The position numbers were made by a program, and so were the translations under genes. From BOKV01 sp041397525 (GTDB lineage Bacteria; Pseudomonadota; Alphaproteobacteria; Rhizobiales; Rhizobiaceae), in contig JAWKWL010000007.1 of NCBI GenBank assembly GCA_041397525.1, forward strand, positions 1 to 64,000: a stretch of 64,000 nucleotides of DNA. Reading direction: 5' to 3'. Positions 9,460-18,257 of this stretch are shown here, piece by piece; within the stretch, counting starts at the first letter, position 1, and each line of letters starts with the position of its first letter. The notes under the pieces were generated by a model. It had not been told where the DNA came from. It made no database searches and saw only the letters and a program-made list of their open reading frames with translations.

Positions 9460-11172
9460 ATGACCGATCGCAATTTCTCCCGCCAGACAAACCGCATCAC
9501 GGGCGCTGAAGCAATGGTGAGAATGCTTCAGGCCAATGGTGTTACCCAGATGTTCGGCCTGTGCGGCGACACCTCGCTGCCCTTCTATGACGCCCTTCAA
9601 AGGCTTGATCACGGCATTTCACACATGCTCACCCGCGACGAGCGCCACGCCGCCTATATGGCGGACGCTTATGCTAGGGTTACCGGCAAGCCTGGCGTCT
9701 GCGAGGGACCATCGGGTGGCGGGGCAACCTACATCCTGCCCGGCGTCGTGGAGGCAAATGAAAGCTCGGTTCCGATCCTAGCGATCACCTCTGACGTTTC
9801 GACCACATCGCGCGGGAAATACCCGCTGACGGAACTCGACCAGGTCGCACTTTTCAGGCCGCTGACAAAATGGAACGCGACGCTCGATGATGCGAGCCGC
9901 CTGCCCGCAATGATGCGCACAGCCTTTCGCGCAATGACGACCGGCACCCCCGGTGCCGTGCATCTGGCCCTGCCATTTGACACCCAGAAAGCTGAAGTCG
10001 ATGACACTGAAATCTGGGCCGACCCGCGCCACTCGACATTTCCGGCAGAGCGCGGAGCACCCGACATGGACGCGATCCGCGAGGCAGCCGACATTCTGGT
10101 GAGCGCAAAAAGGGCAGTCGCCATCTGTGGCGGAGGACCGGTCATAGCCGGAGCCTTCGCAGAACTCGCGCAAGTCGCCAGACTGCTCGACATGCCGGTT
10201 GCAACGACCGTTTCAGGACAGGGTGCCATTGCAGAAACCGACCCGCTCGCCGTTGGTGTTGTCGGTTCGAACGGCAGTTCACCCTTCACCCGCACCGTGG
10301 TCGATGAAGCCGATGTCGTTATCTTCATCGGTTGTCGCGCAGGGTCGGTAACCACCGAACGCTGGCGTTCGCCTGCACGTGACAAGGTGATCATCCACAT
10401 CGACAGCGATCCGATGGTGATCGGTGCCAACTACCCGACCGAAGTCGCGATATGCGCTGATGCGCGATTGGCACTTTCGGCCTTGGCAAGCGAGCTTGAA
10501 AACCGCACCGGCATTTCCGGCCAGAATGGTGCAAGGCGTGCCGCAACGGCCTGGCAGGCGAAGCTTGCCGCCTTTGCCGAACTCGCTGAAAGCCATGCGA
10601 CCCCGATCCGGCCCGAGCGCGTGATAGCATCGCTGATGCGCCACCTCGATCCCGACGCCATCATCTGTGCCGACCCCGGTACACCCTGCCCCTATTTCTC
10701 CGCGCATTATCGCTGGCGCAAGCCAGGTCGCAATTTCATCACCAATCGCGCCCACGGCGCATTGGGCTATGCGCTGGCTGCTTCGATGGGTGCACACGCT
10801 GGACGACCGGACGTCAAGACCGTTGCCGTCATGGGCGACGGCTCATTCGGTTTCTGCGTCGGCGAGTTTGAGACCATCGTCCGTCACAACATGCCGATCA
10901 CGGGAATCGTGTTTTCCAATTCCACCTATGGCTGGATCAAGGCAGGGCAGGATTCCGGCTTCGGCAAGCGGTTCTACAATGTTGATTTCTCGAGAACTGA
11001 CCATGCCGCGGTGGCGGCGGCCTATGGTGTCAAATCCTGGCACGTCGAGGACCCGGCCCAACTTGACAGGGTGTTGGCCGAGGCTCTTGCCCATGACGGC
11101 CCGACGCTCGTCGACGTCATCTCGCAACCGCTGCATGAAGCCGCAGCCCCCGTGTCGGAGTGGATTGCATGA
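9460..11172 (+). CDS. Thiamine diphosphate-dependent enzyme (acetolactate synthase-like)
   Basis: 570 residues with the three-domain layout of the POX/ILVB family: an N-terminal pyrimidine-binding domain (GITGAEA-type start, GLCGDTSLPFYDAL, catalytic Glu in the GVCEGPSGGGATYILPGV region), a central Rossmann-like domain (about 195-330) and a C-terminal diphosphate-binding domain with the GDG...N motif (MGDGSFGFCVGEFET then FSNSTYGWIKAG, about 450-495). ThDP enzymes of this kind cleave or ligate 2-oxo acids or acyloins. It is first in a run with a DadA-like oxidase and a TRAP transporter, so it probably acts on a 2-oxo acid made inside this pathway rather than in valine synthesis. CAGGATAA lies 9 bp before the ATG. 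The specific reaction is unknown. Confidence 0.9.
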   Translation: MTDRNFSRQTNRITGAEAMVRMLQANGVTQMFGLCGDTSLPFYDALQRLDHGISHMLTRDERHAAYMADAYARVTGKPGVCEGPSGGGATYILPGVVEANESSVPILAITSDVSTTSRGKYPLTELDQVALFRPLTKWNATLDDASRLPAMMRTAFRAMTTGTPGAVHLALPFDTQKAEVDDTEIWADPRHSTFPAERGAPDMDAIREAADILVSAKRAVAICGGGPVIAGAFAELAQVARLLDMPVATTVSGQGAIAETDPLAVGVVGSNGSSPFTRTVVDEADVVIFIGCRAGSVTTERWRSPARDKVIIHIDSDPMVIGANYPTEVAICADARLALSALASELENRTGISGQNGARRAATAWQAKLAAFAELAESHATPIRPERVIASLMRHLDPDAIICADPGTPCPYFSAHYRWRKPGRNFITNRAHGALGYALAASMGAHAGRPDVKTVAVMGDGSFGFCVGEFETIVRHNMPITGIVFSNSTYGWIKAGQDSGFGKRFYNVDFSRTDHAAVAAAYGVKSWHVEDPAQLDRVLAEALAHDGPTLVDVISQPLHEAAAPVSEWIA

Positions 11173-11199
11173 CTAGAATGACAAAACGCCGATAATTTG

Positions 11200-11223
11200 T
11201 TGACAATTTATTATTGTATGCAA
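11200..11223 (+). promoter_or_regulatory. Possible promoter/operator before the DadA-like gene
   Basis: The 92-bp gap between the ThDP and DadA-like genes is AT-rich and contains TTGACA (11200-11205) followed by TTGTATGCAA (11214-11223), an imperfect palindrome resembling the operator at 9424-9433. This suggests a second regulated promoter inside the cluster; no clear -10 box can be assigned. Confidence 0.35.
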
Positions 11224-11264
11224 GGATGGGTCAACAAGGCGCACGGTCGGGAGAACGATAGCGG

Positions 11265-12527
11265 ATGCCAGAGCAACCATCGGGGGCAGGAAAGACCGTA
11301 GCCGTAATCGGCGCAGGCATAGTCGGCGTCTCGACCGCAATCTGGCTGCAACGCTCCGGCCACCAGGTGATCCTGATTGACAAGGCAGGACCTGCATCCG
11401 GGACCAGCTACGGCAATGGCGGCGTTCTGGCCTCCTGCTCGATCGTTCCGGTCACAGTTCCGGGGCTTTTGCGCAAGGCACCGAAAATGCTGCTCGATCC
11501 GAACCAGCCACTTTTCCTGAAATGGCCATATCTGCCGAAGCTCGCGCCATGGCTGATCCGTTATCTTTCCAATGCAAAGGCCGACAAGGTCCGCCACCGC
11601 GCCGCAGCCCTCACCCATATCATCGGTGACAGCCTTGCCGACCACCAGGCACTGGCTGAGGGCACCGACGCACAAAAGTGGATCACGCCGTCAGACTATC
11701 TCTTTCTCTACAACGACCGCGCCCACTACCAGGGCGACGCCTTCGGCTGGTCATTACGCCAGGAAAACGGATTTGAATGGGAAACGCTGGAAGGCGCGGA
11801 TTTCCGCGCCTATGACCCGGCTTTCGGTCCCGCGATCAACTTCGCCGCCAGGCTTGGCAATCACGGCCACATCACCGATCCGGGCCAGTATGTGAACGAC
11901 CTCGCCAGCCATGTGATTGCCTCTGGCGGCCGCTTCATGAAGGCTGAAGTTGATGACATTGTCAGGCATGACCAACGCGTGACAGGTCTGCGCGCCGGCG
12001 GCCAGACCATCGCCTGCGATGCTGCTGTGTTGGCGACCGGCGTCTGGTCGGGCCCGCTTGCGCGCAAGCTGGGCCTCAAACTGCCGCTGGAAAGCGAACG
12101 CGGCTATCATCTCGAACTGTGGGAGCCCAGCATCATGCCCCGTGCACCGGTCATGGTTGCGTCGGGGAAATTTGTCGCTACACCGATGCAGGGCCGTCTG
12201 AGACTGGCTGGTATTGTCGAATTTGGCGGACTGGACGCACCGCCCTCGCGCGCGCCCTTCGAACTGCTGGAGAAAAACATCAAGGCGGCAATTCCGGGCA
12301 TTTCATGGAAAGAACGGACCGAATGGATGGGGCACCGTCCCTCGATCGCCGATTCAATACCCGTCATAGGAGAAGTGCCGGGCACCACAGGCATGTTCAT
12401 GGGCTTCGGCCACGACCATGTGGGCTTGACGGGAGGTCCGAAAACCGGACGAATACTGGCACAGCTTGTTTCCGGCCAGAAGCCGAACACCAACCTTGCG
12501 CCCTTCTCACCATCAAGGTTTCTCTAG
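11265..12527 (+). CDS. FAD-dependent D-amino acid dehydrogenase-like oxidoreductase (DadA type)
   Basis: 420 residues. The N-terminus carries the FAD fold VAVIGAGIVGVSTAIWLQR (about 12-30), then a DAO domain with SGTSYGNGGVLASCS, characteristic of DadA-like enzymes, and a C-terminal HDHVGLTGGPKTGRI-type flavin contact. DadA-like enzymes oxidise D-amino acids (or related N-substituted amino acids) to 2-oxo acids and pass electrons to the respiratory chain. Placed between a ThDP enzyme and a TRAP transporter, with an Asp/Glu-racemase-family gene on the other side of the regulator, it fits a pathway: uptake, racemisation or oxidation, then 2-oxo acid conversion. GGGAGAACGATAGCGG precedes the ATG. 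Substrate unassigned. Confidence 0.88.
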   Translation: MPEQPSGAGKTVAVIGAGIVGVSTAIWLQRSGHQVILIDKAGPASGTSYGNGGVLASCSIVPVTVPGLLRKAPKMLLDPNQPLFLKWPYLPKLAPWLIRYLSNAKADKVRHRAAALTHIIGDSLADHQALAEGTDAQKWITPSDYLFLYNDRAHYQGDAFGWSLRQENGFEWETLEGADFRAYDPAFGPAINFAARLGNHGHITDPGQYVNDLASHVIASGGRFMKAEVDDIVRHDQRVTGLRAGGQTIACDAAVLATGVWSGPLARKLGLKLPLESERGYHLELWEPSIMPRAPVMVASGKFVATPMQGRLRLAGIVEFGGLDAPPSRAPFELLEKNIKAAIPGISWKERTEWMGHRPSIADSIPVIGEVPGTTGMFMGFGHDHVGLTGGPKTGRILAQLVSGQKPNTNLAPFSPSRFL

Positions 12528-12575
12528 GGCCATGGCAAAGAGGGAATACACGAAGATCAACCAAGGGAGAAAACG

Positions 12576-13553
12576 ATGAAAAATCTCACCAAAATGCTGG
12601 CGGCAGCATCCATCCTTACCGCCGTTTCCGCCTCTGCGGCTTTCGCGGACAAGTGGGACATGCCAATGGCCTATCCGGCCAGCAACTACCATTCGGAAAA
12701 CGGCGTTGCCTTTGCAAAATGCGTGACCGATGGAACCGCCGGGAAGCTCGAAATCGTGGTCCATCCCGGTGGCTCGCTGTTCTCGGGCAACGACATCAAG
12801 CGTGCGGTTCAAACCGGCCAGGCCAATATCGGTGAGCGCCTGCTCTCCGCACATGCCAATGAAAACCCGCTTTTCGGTGTTGATTCCATCCCCTTCCTCG
12901 CAACCTCGTTTGACGATTCCGACAAACTCTGGGCAGCGGCAAAGGACGCGGTCTCCGGAGCGCTTGATGAACAGAACCTCGTCATGGTCTACTCCGTGCC
13001 ATGGCCACCGCAGGGCTTCTACTTCAAGAAGGAAGTCAATTCGGCCGCAGACATGGCTGGCGTCAAGTTCCGTGCCTACAATGCTGCGACCGCACGCATT
13101 GCCGAACTCGCCGGCATGACACCGGTACAGATCGAAGCGGCCGAACTTTCACAGGCGCTGGCAACCGGCGTCGCAGAATCCTTCATTTCCTCGGGTTCAA
13201 CCGGTGTTGACTCCAAGGTCTGGGAAAGCCTGACACATTTCTACGACGTCCAGGCGTGGCTGCCGCGCAATTCGGTCTTCATCAACAAGGACGCCTATAA
13301 CGGCCTTGATGATGCGACCAAGGCAACCGTCATGGATTGTGGCGCAAAGGCTGCTGCATCGGGTGAGGCCACGGCCAAGGATCTGACTGCAAAATACCTC
13401 GCCACGCTTGCCGAAAACGGCATGAAGGTTCAGGGCCCGTCCGACCAGCTCAAGAGCGATCTCCAGGGCTTCGGCGCGACCATGACAGATGAGTGGCTGA
13501 AGAATGCCGGCGACAAGGGCAAGGCCATCGTCGACGCATACAAGGCGATGTAA
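12576..13553 (+). CDS. TRAP transporter substrate-binding protein (DctP family)
   Basis: 325 residues with an N-terminal signal peptide (MKNLTKMLAAASILTAVSAS, cleavage near AFA-DK). The mature part is a periplasmic solute receptor of the DctP family; the conserved segment FRAYNAATARIAELAGMTPV near residue 165 contains the Arg that normally salt-bridges the substrate carboxylate. This implies an organic acid or amino acid ligand. CAAGGGAG lies upstream of the ATG. It is followed by the small and large TRAP permease genes in the usual P-Q-M order, so the transporter looks complete. The ligand is probably the substrate of the neighbouring oxidase and ThDP enzyme. Confidence 0.9.
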   Translation: MKNLTKMLAAASILTAVSASAAFADKWDMPMAYPASNYHSENGVAFAKCVTDGTAGKLEIVVHPGGSLFSGNDIKRAVQTGQANIGERLLSAHANENPLFGVDSIPFLATSFDDSDKLWAAAKDAVSGALDEQNLVMVYSVPWPPQGFYFKKEVNSAADMAGVKFRAYNAATARIAELAGMTPVQIEAAELSQALATGVAESFISSGSTGVDSKVWESLTHFYDVQAWLPRNSVFINKDAYNGLDDATKATVMDCGAKAAASGEATAKDLTAKYLATLAENGMKVQGPSDQLKSDLQGFGATMTDEWLKNAGDKGKAIVDAYKAM

Positions 13554-13634
13554 GCCTTTCTCCACGAACTGACCGGTGGGGCGCCTGAGCTTTCAGCTGC
13601 CCTGCCGACAAACAGGATGAACCGGGGAGCAACC

Positions 13635-14174
13635 ATGACCAGCAGGGCCGACAAACACCTGATCCGCCGCACCCTTGACGGGCTGTACAATGCAGGCGGG
13701 GTTGCTGCTGCCGTCTGCCTAGTCGCAATCCTGTTCGTCATTGTGGCGCAAATGGTCACGCGCTGGACGAATATCTCGATCCCCGGCCTCAACGAATATG
13801 CCGGCTACCTGATGGCATCCGCCTCGTTTCTGGCATTCGCCCATGCGCTTAACAGCGGCTCGCACATCAGGGTGAACCTCTTCATTACAGCACTGGGCGA
13901 GCACAAGTTCTGGGGCGAGTTGTGGTGCATGATCATCGGCACGGCTGCCTCCGCCTACCTCGCCTGGTATTCGATCCGCCTGGTCTATTGGTCAAACAAG
14001 CTTGGCGACCTGAGCCAGGGACAGGACGCGACCCCGATGTGGATACCGCAGACTCCGATGGCCGTTGGTGCCGTGCTTCTTGCAATCTGTTTCGCAGACA
14101 ATCTCGTGACACTGGTCATGCGCGGCCGTGACAATATCGGCTCTGATGCCATTGCACAGAGCCACGGTGAATAG
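13635..14174 (+). CDS. TRAP transporter small permease (DctQ family)
   Basis: 179 residues from the ATG at 13635, chosen because GGGGAG lies 5 bp upstream; an in-frame ATG at 13617 is a weaker alternative. Four hydrophobic segments are visible, at about residues 20-45, 55-75, 95-115 and 135-155, the normal topology of the DctQ subunit. It pairs with DctM in the inner membrane. The gene lies 11 bp before the large permease gene. Confidence 0.9.
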   Translation: MTSRADKHLIRRTLDGLYNAGGVAAAVCLVAILFVIVAQMVTRWTNISIPGLNEYAGYLMASASFLAFAHALNSGSHIRVNLFITALGEHKFWGELWCMIIGTAASAYLAWYSIRLVYWSNKLGDLSQGQDATPMWIPQTPMAVGAVLLAICFADNLVTLVMRGRDNIGSDAIAQSHGE

Positions 14175-14185
14175 GAGCGCAAACA

Positions 14186-15499
14186 ATGGCTGAATTCATC
14201 CCGATCGCGATCTTCCTTTTCGTCCTTTTCCTGCTGCTTGGCACCGGCGTTTGGGTCGGTCTGGCACTCCTCGGCGTCGCCTTTGTCGGCATGGAACTTT
14301 TCACAAGTCGCCCGGTGGGTGACGCGATGATGACCATTATCTGGCGCTCCGCCTCCTCATGGTCGCTGACTGCACTTCCGCTCTTCATCTGGATGGGGGA
14401 AATCCTGTTTCGAACGCGCTTGTCAGAAGACATGTTCAAGGGTTTGGCACCCTGGATGGCACGACTGCCCGGCGGCCTGCTGCACACGAATGTCGTCGGC
14501 TGCACGGTCTTTGCTGCGGTTTCGGGTTCATCAGCGGCTACACTGACCACTGTAGGCAAGATGTCGATCCCGGAATTGCGCAAGCGCAACTACCCCGAAC
14601 ACCTCGTCATCGGCACTCTGGCTGGCGCTGCAACCCTCGGATTGATGATACCGCCATCGCTGACACTGATCGTCTATGGCGTGACCATCAATGAATCAAT
14701 CACCAAGCTGTTCATGGCCGGCATCTTTCCAGGTCTTGTCCTTGCACTGATGTTCATGGCCTATGTCGGGCTGGTTTCCAGGTTCTCCAGGTCCTACAAG
14801 CCTGATCCCGAGCCCGTGACCAGCCTGATTGACAAGGTCAAGAACTCGCGCTTTCTCATCCCCGTGCTGGTGCTGATCTTTTTCGTGATCGGCTCGATGT
14901 ATGGCGGCTTTGCCACCGCAACCGAAGCCGCCGCCATCGGCGTTCTGGGAGCTCTGGTCCTCGCCGCCGGACAGGGTTCGCTCAACATCAAGACCTTTGT
15001 CGAAAGCCTGATGGGCGCCATGCGCACCTCTGCAATGATTGCACTCATTCTGGCAGGTGCATCCTTCCTGTCTCTGTCGATGGGTTTTACCGGACTGCCC
15101 CGTGCTCTTGCTGAATGGATCGGATCTCTTGGCCTCACCCGGTTCGAACTGCTGATGGCGCTGCTCGTGTTTTATATCGTCATCGGTTGCTTCCTCGACG
15201 GTATTTCCTCGGTGGTTCTCACCATTGCCGTTGTCGAACCCATGGTCCGCCAGGCGGGTATCGACATCATCTGGTTCGGCATTTTCATAGTTGTCGTGGT
15301 CGAGATGGCGCAAATCACGCCGCCAATCGGGTTCAACCTGTTCGTCATGCAAGGCATGACCGGGCACGAAATGAACTTCGTTGCAAGGGCAGCCTTTCCG
15401 ATGTTCCTGATCATGGTGGTGATGGTCTTCGTGCTGATCGCCTTCCCGGAACTTGCGACCTGGCTGCCGGCAAACATCCGCCAACACGCAGGCGGTTGA
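14186..15499 (+). CDS. TRAP transporter large permease (DctM family)
   Basis: 437 residues, strongly hydrophobic with about a dozen membrane helices, matching the usual length of DctM. The conserved motifs around GSSAATLTTVGKMSIPELRK and the LMIPPSLTLIVYG helix break are visible near residues 115-165, and EMAQITPPIGFNLFV near residue 375 marks the second inverted repeat. The subunit carries out sodium-driven uptake of the solute delivered by the binding protein. GGAGCGCAAACA precedes the ATG. It completes a P-Q-M TRAP operon and is followed closely by a TauE-like gene. Confidence 0.93.
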   Translation: MAEFIPIAIFLFVLFLLLGTGVWVGLALLGVAFVGMELFTSRPVGDAMMTIIWRSASSWSLTALPLFIWMGEILFRTRLSEDMFKGLAPWMARLPGGLLHTNVVGCTVFAAVSGSSAATLTTVGKMSIPELRKRNYPEHLVIGTLAGAATLGLMIPPSLTLIVYGVTINESITKLFMAGIFPGLVLALMFMAYVGLVSRFSRSYKPDPEPVTSLIDKVKNSRFLIPVLVLIFFVIGSMYGGFATATEAAAIGVLGALVLAAGQGSLNIKTFVESLMGAMRTSAMIALILAGASFLSLSMGFTGLPRALAEWIGSLGLTRFELLMALLVFYIVIGCFLDGISSVVLTIAVVEPMVRQAGIDIIWFGIFIVVVVEMAQITPPIGFNLFVMQGMTGHEMNFVARAAFPMFLIMVVMVFVLIAFPELATWLPANIRQHAGG

Positions 15500-15506
15500 T
15501 CACACG

Positions 15507-16250
15507 GTGCATGCGGCTTTCATCCATGTGATTGCATCCCCGTGGGCAGCCGCAGCCATCATGGCCTGCGTCATCGCGGCATCCGTGGTGCAGTTCGGCC
15601 TTGGCATGGGCTTTGGCCTGACCGCTGCTCCGCTACTGGCGCTGATTGATTCCCAGCTTGTGCCTGCCTCCACACTGTTCATCGGTTTTGCATCCTCTGC
15701 CTGGGGCGCATGGGGCGAGCGCAGTGAGATCGTCTGGGGCGAGGTTTGGCTTGCTGCCTGCGGACGGGCAATCGGCGTTGTCGTCGCCATCGGCGTGCTT
15801 TCCCTGTTGACCAGCCGCGACACCTTCACCCTTGTGTTTGGCATCATGATTGCCATCGCGGTTCTGATGTCGATTGCCGGCTGGCGCATTCCCCTGACGC
15901 GCAAGAGCCTGCTGGCAATGGCAATCCTTTCCGGCGCGATGGGCACCATAACGTCCGTCGGCGCGCCGCCACTAGCCATCGTCTATCAGGACCGCCCATC
16001 ACGCGCGGCGAGACCCACGCTTGCCGCCTTCTTTGCCATTGGCTGCGCCATGTCGCTTGCCGGCCTCTATGCAAGTGGCTGGGCTGGGCAAAGCGACTTT
16101 CTGCTGGCTCTTTTCATGGTGCCGGGCATGGTGGTGGGCGCACTGATCGCAAGCCGGTTGCGCGACCGTTTTGACCGGCGCTATCGCCCGGCACTGCTCG
16201 CAATCAGCGGCGCTGCGGCTATCATCCTCATCTTTCGAGCCTTGCTGTGA
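15507..16250 (+). CDS. Sulfite exporter TauE/SafE family membrane protein
   Basis: 247 residues from a GTG at 15507, 7 bp after the DctM stop with GGCGG upstream; an ATG at 15453 inside dctM is possible but would add a non-hydrophobic tail. Eight or so hydrophobic helices fall in two repeats, the TauE/SafE (DUF81) pattern: VVQFGLGMGFGLTAAPLLAL, then AILSGAMGTITSVGAPPLA in the second half. Family members export sulfite, sulfoacetate or other small anions. Its presence downstream of TRAP genes hints at export of a product of the pathway, possibly sulfite if the substrate is a sulfonate, but nothing else here is specific for sulfonates. Its stop overlaps the next gene's GTG start. Confidence 0.85.
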   Translation: MHAAFIHVIASPWAAAAIMACVIAASVVQFGLGMGFGLTAAPLLALIDSQLVPASTLFIGFASSAWGAWGERSEIVWGEVWLAACGRAIGVVVAIGVLSLLTSRDTFTLVFGIMIAIAVLMSIAGWRIPLTRKSLLAMAILSGAMGTITSVGAPPLAIVYQDRPSRAARPTLAAFFAIGCAMSLAGLYASGWAGQSDFLLALFMVPGMVVGALIASRLRDRFDRRYRPALLAISGAAAIILIFRALL

Positions 16251-17182
16251 GCGCGGTGCTTGCCCTGTTCGGCCTTGCTGCGCGCCATGGTCGCGGGATG
16301 CTGGTTGCGGGCCTCATCGCGGGCATGGTGCTGCCGGATCTGGCGCTTGCCATGCGCCCATGGTTGCAGGAACTGGTTGCAGCACTCCTGTTCGTGACAG
16401 CACTGCGCATCGGGCCCAAGCAGGCGCTCGGCGCGGTCCGCGATCTTCCCGCGATCACGCTTGTCGCGCTCATCTATCAACTTGCACTGCCGCTGGCGCT
16501 GGCACTTGTCCTGTTGGCAACCGGATTGTCCGATTATCGCCTGGCGACCGCGCTGGTATTGATGCTTTCCGCATCCTCGATCTCCGGCGCGCCAAGCCTC
16601 GCGATTTTGACCGGACATGACCCTGCTCCCGCCTTGCGCATCTTGGTCATCGGAACAGCCCTGCTGCCGTTGACGGTATTGCCGGTCTTTGCCGTGCTCC
16701 CCGCCTTTGCCGGAGCGGACCAGATCCTGGGCTCCGCCGGACGCCTGTTTGCCGTCATTGCGCTGGCATCTGCGACCGCGTTTGCCATTCGCGGTTTCGT
16801 CCTGAAAAATCCTGAACGCGAGACCATTGCCGCGCTCGACGGCCTGTCGGCAATCGCCATGGCAATCGTGGTTGTCGGATTGATGTCGTCGGTGGGACCG
16901 GCATTGCTCAACGAACCCGTTGAGTTGCTGCCCTGGCTCGCAGCGGCGTTCATCGCCAATTTCGGGATGCAAATACTGGCCGCACTCACATTGCGTCTGA
17001 CACCGCTGCACGACCAGCATGTGCCGCTGGCAATCGTCGCCGGCAACCGCAACATTGCGCTGTTTCTGGTCGCGCTGCCCGCCTCGCTCACCGATCCGCT
17101 GCTGCTGTTCATCGGCTGCTATCAGATACCGATGTACCTGACGCCGATCCTGCTGCGACGCTTTTATGCTGGCAAGCAATGA
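16247..17182 (+). CDS. Bile acid:sodium symporter-like (BASS superfamily) membrane protein
   Basis: 311 residues starting at a GTG that overlaps the preceding stop (GTGA), so it is translationally coupled to the TauE-like gene. About nine to ten hydrophobic helices are visible. The second half has the crossover-type helix SMVVGL-like region and AGNRNIALFLVALP (about residue 265), reminiscent of the GNxxLA motif of BASS/SBF carriers. Such carriers move organic acids with sodium. Having both a TRAP importer and this carrier suggests either a second substrate or export of a product. Family assignment is moderate because sequence identity to classical members looks low. Confidence 0.68.
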   Translation: MSAVLALFGLAARHGRGMLVAGLIAGMVLPDLALAMRPWLQELVAALLFVTALRIGPKQALGAVRDLPAITLVALIYQLALPLALALVLLATGLSDYRLATALVLMLSASSISGAPSLAILTGHDPAPALRILVIGTALLPLTVLPVFAVLPAFAGADQILGSAGRLFAVIALASATAFAIRGFVLKNPERETIAALDGLSAIAMAIVVVGLMSSVGPALLNEPVELLPWLAAAFIANFGMQILAALTLRLTPLHDQHVPLAIVAGNRNIALFLVALPASLTDPLLLFIGCYQIPMYLTPILLRRFYAGKQ

Positions 17183-17282
17183 TGCGCCAGCGAAGACCCC
17201 ATGTGGCACATGACTTGATGCTGTCCAGTCTGAGGCAGCAACCGGATATGCAACTGCAGGGTGACGTCACGAACCGGTTTCT

Positions 17283-18107
17283 TCACACGTTGCGGAAATT
17301 CTCCAGTCCGTTCCCGCTTTCAAGCAATTGCTTGAATTGCACCAGAAATCGCGTTGCCGGAGCGCCGTCCACCACGTCATGATCTATGGTCAGGGTGAGG
17401 TTGATGAACTCCGCCATCCCGGTCTCACCATCCGGCATTCTTTCCAACCGCCTGGAAATGGTCCCGATGGTCAGGATCAAAGGCCATGGCGCAACCGGAA
17501 TGGCCCAACCGGCATCAAATCCGTCAGCAAACATCCCCACTGCGGTGACATGAACCGTACCCATGTTGTCCTTGCGAAATTTCGGGCTCTGTCGGCTCCA
17601 CCACCACACCAGCTTGCGGATGAAGGCTGGCAAGCTGATCAGAAGATTGGTTCGTTTCGCCTGCTTGCTTTCGCCCAGGACCGAACCGCTGACGATTTGC
17701 TGTCTGGCTTTCTTGATCTCGTCATGAATCTCACGGAACGGTTTCTTGTTGGCCGCACGAATGATGATCGATGTGGGAACCGGATTGCCGGCCGGATCAT
17801 CGCGCTCGATCACCGTGGAGACATCAACATCGTCGAAGATGTGGACATTGCGTCCCTTGCGGATCGCATGCATTGACTTGTTCTGGTCTATGGCTCTCGC
17901 AAGACAGGAGATGATGAAACCGGTCATGGATGGCGCTTCACCGCCGTCGGCCTTGATGGCGGAAATCATCTTGCGTGTCGCGGTGATGTCTATCTGCATC
18001 AGACCGTGAACATGGTTCCACCGTTTGCCTTCACTTGAAATTTCGAGAATGATCTGCCGCATCTTGTCGAGCGGCCTTACCTCGCACTTCTCCCCCATCT
18101 TCGGCAT
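17283..18107 (-). CDS. Stand-alone 2-oxoacid dehydrogenase E2-type acyltransferase catalytic domain
   Basis: 274 residues forming only the catalytic (CAT-like) domain of E2 acyltransferases. The C-terminal active-site motif DHDVVDGAPATRFL (about residues 245-258) has the His and Asp of the HxxxDG signature, and PVTSIIIR-type and GTVHVTAVG strands match the fold. There is no lipoyl domain or peripheral-subunit-binding domain, and no E1 or E3 gene is nearby. Similar short proteins occur scattered in bacteria and their acyl acceptor is unknown. The gene is convergent with the BASS-like gene and lies about 150 bp downstream of the alpha/beta hydrolase stop; a shared function with that operon is not evident. 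Confidence 0.82.
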   Translation of the reverse strand: MPKMGEKCEVRPLDKMRQIILEISSEGKRWNHVHGLMQIDITATRKMISAIKADGGEAPSMTGFIISCLARAIDQNKSMHAIRKGRNVHIFDDVDVSTVIERDDPAGNPVPTSIIIRAANKKPFREIHDEIKKARQQIVSGSVLGESKQAKRTNLLISLPAFIRKLVWWWSRQSPKFRKDNMGTVHVTAVGMFADGFDAGWAIPVAPWPLILTIGTISRRLERMPDGETGMAEFINLTLTIDHDVVDGAPATRFLVQFKQLLESGNGLENFRNV

Positions 18108-18257
18108 GCCTTTTTAGTGTTGTTTTGCAGCCAGACTAGTTTGCCAGCGAATGGATGGCAAACAAGTGTTTTGCTCAATGCCTGGATGCAATAGCGGATG
18201 AAATCATGGACAAATGGCGTTCGCTGCCAGCTCCAGCGGTCAGAACCCCCGGGGCAG

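Noticed and set aside
16181..17209. Long minus-strand open frame opposite the BASS-like and TauE-like genes
   Set aside because: The translation is a Gln/Arg/Cys-rich low-complexity product typical of the antisense of GC-rich membrane protein genes.
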